Assembly: GCA_035570275.1 (NCBI GenBank) | Contig: DATMNI010000215.1 | Location: 1 to 11,185 of the forward strand | DNA length: 11,185 bases | Direction: 5' to 3' | Source of the DNA: DATMNI01 sp035570275 | GTDB taxonomy: Bacteria > Acidobacteriota > Terriglobia > Bryobacterales > Bryobacteraceae | Part shown: positions 6,903 through 11,185 of the stretch, in pieces | Layout of the letters: the number at the start of each line of letters is the position of its first letter | Numbering within the stretch: position 1 is the first letter of the stretch | The notes under the pieces: model-generated | Database searches by the model: none | What the model saw: only the letters and a program-made list of their open reading frames with translations | What the model was told of the DNA's origin: nothing | Translations under genes and position numbers: made by a program

Positions 6903-7967
6903 ATGACCCAACCGCTCGTGGGCATGGACCTCGCCGATCTCCGCGAGGCTCTAGGACCCAGCCATCCAGGATACCGCGCCAAACAGCTCTACGAGGCCAT
7001 CTACCGTGGACAGGCGTCCGCGTTGGTACGGATCTCGACGTTGCCTGTGCGGTTGCGGGAAGACCTGGCGGAGCGCCACGCCCTGGGCCTGCCGGAAGTG
7101 GCCCAGCTTTATCAATCGGCCGATGGAACGCGCCGGTATCTGCTCAAGCTCGACGACGGCCGGACGGTGGAAACCGTGCTGATGCCCGAAGGCGAGCGCC
7201 ATACCATCTGCATTTCGAGCCAGGTGGGCTGCCCGGTGGACTGCAAGTTCTGCATGACGGCGTTGATGGGCCTGGAGCGCAGCCTGACCGCCGGCGAAAT
7301 CGTGGGCCAGGTGCTGCTGGTGGTTCGCGAGAATCAGCTTCGCCCGGGGGGACCGAAGGCGGGACTCCAGGGGGAACCCGCGGAGGGAGGCCGACTGAAC
7401 ATCGTCATGATGGGCCAGGGAGAGCCGCTGCTCAACCTGAGCAACGTGGTGAAGGCCACGCGGATTCTTCTCGACCCCGGCGGGTTTGCGCTTTCGCCGC
7501 GCCGCATCACGGTTTCCACCGCCGGCATCATCCCCAAGATCGAGGAATTGGGCCGCGAGCCCGTACGGCCGAAACTGGCAATCTCGCTGAATGCCTCCAC
7601 CGAGGAGTCGCGCCAGGAACTCATGCCCATCACGCGCAAATACCATCTGAAGGATTTGATGGACGCTTGCCGGGCCTACCCGCTGCGCCCCTGGGAAAAA
7701 CTGACCTTCGAGTACGTGCTGCTCAAGGGCGTGAATGACACCGATGCCGACGCCGGGCGTGTCCTCAGGCTGCTCGCCAAACTGAACGCCAAGGTCAACC
7801 TGATTGCGCTCAACCCGGGGCCGGGCATTCCCTTTGAAACGCCGGATCGGGAGCGCGTGGAAAGCTTCCAGCAGATCGTGCGGCGCGGGCTCCCCTGCTT
7901 CGTCCGCAAGCCCCGCGGTCTGGATATCTACGCGGCCTGCGGGCAGCTCAAACGCTACGCGCCGTGA
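6903..7967 (+). CDS. rlmN: Dual-specificity RNA methyltransferase RlmN
   Basis: Radical SAM enzyme that methylates C2 of A2503 in 23S rRNA and of A37 in some tRNAs, tuning decoding accuracy and the peptidyl-transferase centre. Numbered from 6903 (354 residues, usual length): an N-terminal RlmN domain with GYRAKQLYEAIYRG; the [4Fe-4S] motif CPVDCKFC with Cys110, Cys114 and Cys117; catalytic Cys103 in TICISSQVGC and the methyl-carrying Cys346 in DIYAACGQL, which match the E. coli Cys118/Cys355 pair; MGQGEPLLN, the SAM-binding GEP region; and SLNASTEE. A short Gly/Pro-rich insert sits just before NIVMMGQGEP. The frame also opens at an ATG at 6849, but those 18 extra residues look unlike the family. 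The ATG at 6903 follows AAGAAGAG and starts close to the conserved domain. It is divergent from the M16 gene, and a weak hairpin lies about 120 bp after the stop. Confidence 0.96.
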   Translation: MTQPLVGMDLADLREALGPSHPGYRAKQLYEAIYRGQASALVRISTLPVRLREDLAERHALGLPEVAQLYQSADGTRRYLLKLDDGRTVETVLMPEGERHTICISSQVGCPVDCKFCMTALMGLERSLTAGEIVGQVLLVVRENQLRPGGPKAGLQGEPAEGGRLNIVMMGQGEPLLNLSNVVKATRILLDPGGFALSPRRITVSTAGIIPKIEELGREPVRPKLAISLNASTEESRQELMPITRKYHLKDLMDACRAYPLRPWEKLTFEYVLLKGVNDTDADAGRVLRLLAKLNAKVNLIALNPGPGIPFETPDRERVESFQQIVRRGLPCFVRKPRGLDIYAACGQLKRYAP

Positions 7968-7997
7968 CACGCCAGGTTCGACGCGTTCACCCTTAGT

Positions 7998-8061
7998 GCT
8001 CAGCTTCGCGCGTTTGACATGTTGCAAGTCTATCTTTAGATAGCCGGATGTCTTTAGATAG
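7998..8061. repeat. Repeat copy A and two direct repeats TCTTTAGATAG
   Basis: Just after rlmN, GCTCAGC, TTCGCGC, GTTTGACAT and GCAAGTCTATCTTTAG occur in order. The same ordered blocks recur at 8818-8889 (copy B). Within copy A the 11-mer TCTTTAGATAG is present at 8033-8043 and again at 8051-8061. The first of these is the right half of a small palindrome, CTATCTTTAGATAG (8030-8043). The TTGACA at 8013-8018 looks like a -35 box, but the -10 candidates 17-18 bases on match only 3 of 6. Confidence 0.5.
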
Positions 8062-8088
8062 GCGGCTCTAAGCCATCAGACAGTGTAT

Positions 8089-8131
8089 TCCCCCACTGGA
8101 AACGGGGGATATTTAGGACTCCCCGCTTTCC
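8089..8131 (+). promoter_or_regulatory. Two mutually exclusive hairpins upstream of the 8210 ORF
   Basis: TCCCCC (8089-8094) can pair with GGGGGA (8104-8109) around a 9-base loop. The overlapping stretch GGAAACGGGG (8098-8107) can instead pair with CCCCGCTTTCC (8121-8131) over 10 bp with one bulged base. Only one can form at a time. It could act as a weak rlmN terminator, as an attenuator-like switch in the leader of the next ORF, or as part of a repeat. No T-tract follows the second stem, which argues against a classical attenuator. Confidence 0.35.
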
Positions 8132-8209
8132 GTTACGTTTTACCATTCATTCAGGCTTACTGCCGCGCCGCAGCCGGCGCTGTCTTGCACACTCATAGGA
8201 GAAACGAAA

Positions 8210-8923
8210 GTGTCTATTTCGAACGTTGAACCGACCTTCCACACCGATTCCCGAAAGCGGGTTGCATTAGCCCTGATCACATTCGGCATAGCGGCATTAG
8301 CCTCACCTGCGGCGCACGCGGCCACCATGCAATCGCCCATCGGCGGGGAGATCGAGCGGATGCCGGTAAACAACATGGCCGGTCCCTGGCCTGGTAGGAC
8401 GGAGTCTCATAGAAGGGAGTCTGCCAGGACGCGGTCTGGTAGGACGCTTGTGGCGGGCGGCCAAACCGCGATGACTCCACACCATTCGCTCGTCGACGTT
8501 CCGGCGAACCGCCTCACCCTGGTGAAACTCTTCACCGGCGCGCCGCCGGGCTGTGCAGCCTTTGGCGAGAGCGGGCCGGCAAAGTCCGGCGCCTGCGACA
8601 ACCTGACGTCCGGCGGATTCGCCGCCATCGCCGCCAACGGCCCTGGCGGCAGCGTCACCGCCGGCGAGGTGTTCGGAAAATGGCCGCTGGGATCGGAACC
8701 GGCTACCAGCGTGCTTCCCGAAGACTTCTCCGATCAACTGGTCTGGGATGCGTTAGGCTACTGGTATCCGGTGGCGATCCTACTCTTCGGCCCCGGCATA
8801 TCCCATGCGGCGGCGGCGCTCAGCGCTGTGGCTTTTCGCGCCCGTTTGACATTTTCGAGGATACGGAATGTACGCAAGCGTATCTTTGGCCCAGCGATCG
8901 ACAGGAGTGATTTTTTGTTGTGA
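8210..8923 (+). CDS. Unrecognised secreted protein with pentapeptide repeats
   Basis: I do not recognise this 237-residue protein. The start is GTG with a good Shine-Dalgarno (AGGAG at 8197-8201, 8 bases upstream). A signal peptide is clear: basic residues (DSRKR), then VALALITFGIAALASPAAHA with likely cleavage after AHA near residue 37. Residues 62-81 are four five-residue repeats (GRTES, HRRES, ARTRS, GRTLV) encoded by a 15-bp tandem repeat. The middle, about residues 94-190, is Gly/Ala-rich with strongly GC-biased third codon positions, which supports a real coding history. Two Cys (PPGCAAF and SGACDN) could form a disulfide. A hydrophobic stretch, WYPVAILLFGPGISHAAAA, follows. The last 35 or so residues are encoded by repeat copy B, are basic and atypical, and suggest that the original C-terminus was lost. 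It may be a decayed gene rather than a working one. Confidence 0.5.
   Translation: MSISNVEPTFHTDSRKRVALALITFGIAALASPAAHAATMQSPIGGEIERMPVNNMAGPWPGRTESHRRESARTRSGRTLVAGGQTAMTPHHSLVDVPANRLTLVKLFTGAPPGCAAFGESGPAKSGACDNLTSGGFAAIAANGPGGSVTAGEVFGKWPLGSEPATSVLPEDFSDQLVWDALGYWYPVAILLFGPGISHAAAALSAVAFRARLTFSRIRNVRKRIFGPAIDRSDFLL
8393..8452. repeat. Four 15-bp tandem repeats inside the 8210 ORF
   Basis: The units are ggtaggacggagtct, catagaagggagtct, gccaggacgcggtct and ggtaggacgcttgtg, phased in frame with the ORF and encoding GRTES-like pentapeptides. On the opposite strand the same units also read as pentapeptides (SYQTA, SWQTP, FYETP, SYQAR) within an open frame that has no other support. Confidence 0.75.
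8818..8889. repeat. Repeat copy B, related to 7998-8043
   Basis: GCTCAGC, TTTTCGCGC, GTTTGACATTTT and GCAAGCGTATCTTTGG occur here in the same order as in copy A, with extra bases between the blocks. It lies at the 3' end of the 8210 ORF and supplies that ORF's last codons. With copy A it brackets about 770 bp. The match was found by eye and is imperfect. Confidence 0.45.
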
Positions 8924-9353
8924 TTGTGCCGGTCAAGCAAATACGTGCGGTAACGCATCGTCTGTCGCCTTTCCGTGACCCGAGTGAAAGCACCGCGCCG
9001 TAAGGGTCGGCCAGGTCATCTCGAACGAGCCGCTTTTCCAGCAGATTTGGGATGTGGCGACCGAAATTGGCGGCGACATCCGGCACGGCAACTTCGAACC
9101 GTTCGTCAATGCCCACAGCCTCTCCCGCGGCGCCGGTTACATGGCGGGGCGGTTGCCCCGGCGTTTGCCAAACCGACGGCATAAGTTGCGCAATAGTGCA
9201 GATTCCTACGGCAACGAAGTACATGGCAGGCATCGCGAATTCGGGTAATCCTTACACGAGCAAGACTATGTCTTAGATGCCAGGACGTTGAAAAATGGGC
9301 TTTTGCGCCTAACGGTAGCAGGATTGCATGGTAGCGGGTGAGGTTTTTGAACT
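8924..9353. other. Gap before the OmpA-like gene
   Basis: Apart from the coding fragment at 9006-9248, I see no gene. An open - strand frame covering about 8820-9233 is the mirror of that fragment plus repeat B and is not supported. The last 100 bp must hold the OmpA-like gene's promoter. TTGAAA at 9288-9293 is a possible -35, but no convincing -10 follows. Confidence 0.5.
9006..9248 (+). pseudogene. Orphan coding fragment, family unknown
   Basis: A frame open from 8988 but lacking a good start reads VGQVISNEPLFQQIWDVATE and continues IGGDIRHGNFEPFVNAHSLS to a TAA ending at 9248. By hand count, roughly four in five third codon positions are G or C between about 9015 and 9167. That is the bias of real genes here, and it fades after RLPRRLP. 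A GTG at 9054 could begin a 64-residue product, but without a Shine-Dalgarno and cutting into the best part. I do not recognise the family. It looks like an internal piece of a larger lost gene. Confidence 0.35.
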
Positions 9354-10136
9354 ATGAGAGTTTTTCTTGCGACCACTTGCATCGTAACTGCGGCGTTGGT
9401 AGCCAGCGGTTGTGCCACGAAGAAGTATGTGCGGAACACTACCGCTCCAGTTCAGGCAAAAGTTGACCAGGTTGGCGAGCAGACCACCCACAACGGTCAA
9501 CAAATAGAAGAGACTCGCAACCAGGTCAAGCAGGTTGACGAGAAAGCGACAAACGGCATCAGTGCGGCGTCCGAGCGTGCGGCTACGGCCGATCAGCATG
9601 CGGCCACGGCGGATCAGCATGCCGGTGAAGCCATGGCCAGCGCCAACCAGGCCAAACAAGTCGGAGATCAGAACACCCAGGCGCTGGAAGGCCTCCGGTC
9701 TGTGATCTCCAACATAGACGACTTTAAACTCCAGACGTCGGCTGCCGTGCCGTTCAAGTTCAACAAGTACGCTCTGACGGACGACGGCAAGGCGGACCTC
9801 GACAAACTGGCAGGTGAAGTGAAAAGCGACAAGCGCTTCTTCATTGCCGTCGAGGGTTATACCGACAGCACCGGTTCGAAGGCCTACAATACCGAGCTGA
9901 GCCGCAAGCGCGCCGATGCCGTGGTCACGTATCTTGTTGCCAAACACGAGATCCCGATCTATCGCATTCACACGATCGGCCTCGGCGAGGAAAAGCCGAT
10001 TGACGAAGCTCACAACCGCGAAGCGCGGGCCAAGAACCGTCGTGTGGAAGTGAAAGTATTCACCGCCGACCAGGTGACGGCAGCGCTGGGTACTCCAACC
10101 AACTCCGCCAACCGCACCACGCCGGAGGGGAAATAA
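9354..10136 (+). CDS. OmpA-family peptidoglycan-associated lipoprotein
   Basis: A 260-residue lipoprotein. The signal peptide ends in a lipobox, VASGC, with the lipidated Cys at 20; Ala at the next position predicts outer-membrane sorting. Residues about 30-118 form a long polar Ala/Gln-rich helix, probably a coiled coil, including the perfect tandem heptads AATADQH at 76-82 and 83-89. Residues about 130-238 are an OmpA C-terminal domain with VEGYTDSTGSKAYNTELSRK; Asp171 and Arg186 match the pair that binds meso-diaminopimelate in E. coli OmpA (Asp271 and Arg286). It should tether the outer membrane to the cell wall, with the coiled coil as spacer or oligomerisation element, so it resembles Pal fused to an Lpp-like helix. 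The start has GGGTGAGG about 10 bases upstream. The gene stands alone and ends in a strong terminator. Confidence 0.93.
   Translation: MRVFLATTCIVTAALVASGCATKKYVRNTTAPVQAKVDQVGEQTTHNGQQIEETRNQVKQVDEKATNGISAASERAATADQHAATADQHAGEAMASANQAKQVGDQNTQALEGLRSVISNIDDFKLQTSAAVPFKFNKYALTDDGKADLDKLAGEVKSDKRFFIAVEGYTDSTGSKAYNTELSRKRADAVVTYLVAKHEIPIYRIHTIGLGEEKPIDEAHNREARAKNRRVEVKVFTADQVTAALGTPTNSANRTTPEGK
9579..9620 (+). repeat. Two 21-bp in-frame tandem repeats
   Basis: Units 9579-9599 and 9600-9620 differ at only two third-codon positions and both encode AATADQH. This is a heptad duplication inside the coiled coil of the OmpA-like lipoprotein. Confidence 0.85.
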
Positions 10137-10170
10137 CATCGACAACTCCCAAACCCGCCCAACCTTACAC

Positions 10171-10206
10171 GGAGCCGCGCCCGGCCAGCGGCTCCTTCTT
10201 TTTTTT
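10171..10206 (+). terminator. Strong intrinsic terminator of the OmpA-like gene
   Basis: GGAGCCGC (10171-10178) pairs perfectly with GCGGCTCC (10188-10195) around a 9-base loop and is followed by TTCTTTTTTTT (10196-10206). The T-tract overlaps the stop codon of the convergent membrane-protein gene (TAA on the - strand, 10205-10207). From the - strand side the stem has no T-tract, so it acts mainly on the + strand. Confidence 0.9.
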
Positions 10207-10966
10207 ATTGGAGCGCCCGCGGTCCCTGTTCCGGGGATGCTGGTGGCAACTCGCTCGGCAGCGGCGCCACTCCGGCTTTGGGGTTGCGCTGGCGTGCGGA
10301 CCGAAACGCCTGCCACCATACGAACAGGAACACCAGATTGGAGAGCATCATAATCACGCTTCCGGAAAGCGCCAGCGCATGGGAGCGGTTTTTCTGGGCG
10401 AGTTCCCGCAGCGACCCGCCAATGGCTTCACCAGTGAACATAATCCCCATCCCGCCGCTCAGAAGCAGCACCCGCCCGTCCTTCTCCCTCCTGCCAATCA
10501 GCAATGACCACAGCGCCAGGTCGAGAATTGCGGAGCAGAAGTTCAGGTCGCGCGTCCAGGGAGTCATCCAAAGACCGGGGAGAGTAAGCGTTGGATCGTA
10601 GTGGATGAAAAACGTGACACCAGCGAAAAGAATCGCGCCTGCGAACAAGGAAACGCGTAGAATTCTCCGTGATCGCAGTTCGGCCGTGGCCTGATAAATC
10701 AGGCTCATGACAATCAGATAGTTCAGTACCTGGAAGACCGCCTCATCGTTCCACCAGTAGTCGGCTGACATCCTGGCCGCGCCTGCGACTCCCCTGTAGA
10801 ACGCCACGGTGGATGGGATCTCTACAACCGTGGCTAGAAAATTGAGGATGGAATAGACAAAGACCAGCGGAAACCTGCGGTACCCGCCCCGCAGTAATGC
10901 AGCGATGATCATGAGTTCCAATGGAACCCCGATCGCTACGCCAGCTATAAAGATTGCGAAGCGCAT
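10205..10966 (-). CDS. Integral membrane protein, about seven TM segments
   Basis: A 253-residue protein that I cannot place in a named family. Hydrophobic segments lie near residues 3-25, 31-49, 74-96, 102-121, 139-157, 164-182 and 195-218, giving about seven membrane spans. The loops contain RRFPLVFVYS after the first span, ADYWWNDEAV before the third, and Arg/Lys clusters (LRSRRILR, GRREKDGR, FRSARQR) that would face the cytoplasm. The tail from about residue 222 is Pro-rich and disordered. No catalytic motif is visible; a transport or sensory role would be a guess. The ATG at 10966 is preceded by only weak purines (GGAACTGG). The gene starts 46 bp after the stop of the repeat-peptide gene on the same strand, so co-transcription is plausible. 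It converges on the OmpA-like gene, and its stop lies in that gene's terminator. Confidence 0.8.
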   Translation of the reverse strand: MRFAIFIAGVAIGVPLELMIIAALLRGGYRRFPLVFVYSILNFLATVVEIPSTVAFYRGVAGAARMSADYWWNDEAVFQVLNYLIVMSLIYQATAELRSRRILRVSLFAGAILFAGVTFFIHYDPTLTLPGLWMTPWTRDLNFCSAILDLALWSLLIGRREKDGRVLLLSGGMGIMFTGEAIGGSLRELAQKNRSHALALSGSVIMMLSNLVFLFVWWQAFRSARQRNPKAGVAPLPSELPPASPEQGPRALQ

Positions 10967-11012
10967 CCAGTTCCAATTCTATGCCGGATTGCGCCAGGCT
11001 TGTTTGGTACTT

Positions 11013-11185
11013 TTAGACAGCCGCTTCGCTCACGACGCGCACGCCACCTTGCCAGGGATCGGGCGGCAGCACCGGGCCGTGCGCCACTCTCACGCCACCT
11101 TGCCAGGATCGGGCGGCAGCACCGGGCCGTGCGCCACTCTCACGCCACCTTGCCACGGGTCGGGCGGCAACACCGGGCCATGCGC
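11013..11185 (-). pseudogene. 3' end of a 17-residue-repeat protein, with frameshift
   Basis: Entering from the right edge, the - strand reads AHGPVLPPDPWQGGV, then RVAHGPVLPPD, where one base is missing (11091-11140 is 50 bp, against 51 bp for the next unit). In the shifted frame the protein would end as PGKVA at TGA (11090-11092). In the original frame a further full repeat, RVAHGPVLPPDPWQGGV, and the tail RVVSEAAV lead to TAA at 11013-11015. All three copies keep the amino-acid pattern with some silent differences, so the array is or was translated. I do not recognise the family. Short repeated Pro/Asp/Trp units of this kind can be multi-core precursor peptides or simple structural repeats. 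The 5' part is outside the window, so it cannot be said whether the gene is broken or simply ends earlier. Confidence 0.55.
11040..11185. repeat. 51-bp tandem repeat array at the right edge
   Basis: The units are 11040-11090 (51 bp), 11091-11140 (50 bp, one base lost in the GGGATC/GGATC stretch) and 11141-11185 (45 bp in view, cut by the window end). The first two are otherwise identical, so their duplication is recent. The third differs at several bases and is older. The array continues out of the window. Confidence 0.9.

Noticed and set aside
6951..8027. Long open - strand frame opposite rlmN
   Set aside because: It is a shadow of rlmN, whose catalytic motifs are all present on the + strand.
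8820..9233. Open - strand frame of 137 codons
   Set aside because: It mirrors the + strand coding fragment and repeat B, mixes unrelated sequence types, and has no Shine-Dalgarno or family resemblance.
11040..11185. Array as CRISPR repeats
   Set aside because: The 50-51 bp units abut with no unique spacers and keep an amino-acid repeat. This is a coding tandem repeat, not a CRISPR array.

Overview
The window is GC-rich bacterial chromosome. The mix of genes suggests an Acidobacteriota genome, most likely of the Solibacter/Bryobacter kind: a tricorn-like S41 protease carrying long Gly/Arg-rich inserts, an exported acetamidase/formamidase, a cytoplasmic M16 peptidase next to rlmN, an OmpA-like lipoprotein with a coiled coil, and many small degenerate repeats and decayed toxin-antitoxin genes. 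This placement is inferred from gene style and was not checked by a database search.

Layout. (1) Bases 1-2628 hold the 3' part of a tricorn-type protease on the + strand, whose 5' end lies outside the window, followed by a good intrinsic terminator at 2738-2757. (2) Bases 2783-3943 look like a toxin-antitoxin graveyard. A MNT-type nucleotidyltransferase on the - strand is followed by a small gene broken by an in-frame stop. Next to it, a UPF0175-type antitoxin on the + strand is followed only by the C-terminal stub of a DUF3368 (PIN-like) toxin. (3) An exported acetamidase/formamidase (-) comes next, then about 550 bp without a gene that holds three different short repeats. (4) An M16 zinc peptidase (-) and the 23S rRNA/tRNA methyltransferase RlmN (+) form a divergent pair. 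(5) Bases 7968-9353 are an unusual tract. They hold a diverged repeat present on both sides of an unrecognised secreted ORF, a 15-bp tandem repeat inside that ORF, a pair of hairpins that cannot form together, and an orphan coding fragment. (6) An OmpA-like lipoprotein gene (+) ends in a strong terminator and faces a gene for a protein with about seven membrane segments (-). (7) At the right edge, just upstream of that membrane-protein gene, is the 3' end of a - strand gene made of 17-residue tandem repeats containing HGPVLPPDPW, with a one-base deletion in one repeat.

How the genes work together. Most are independent housekeeping or envelope functions: peptide degradation, amide hydrolysis, protein processing, ribosome methylation and envelope anchoring. 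Two sets invite a functional link. One is the pair of adjacent antitoxin-like genes, both of which seem to have lost their toxins. The other is the repeat-peptide gene and the membrane-protein gene 46 bp downstream, which could be one transcription unit. The repeat-peptide gene is the best candidate here for something undescribed, but most of it lies beyond the window.
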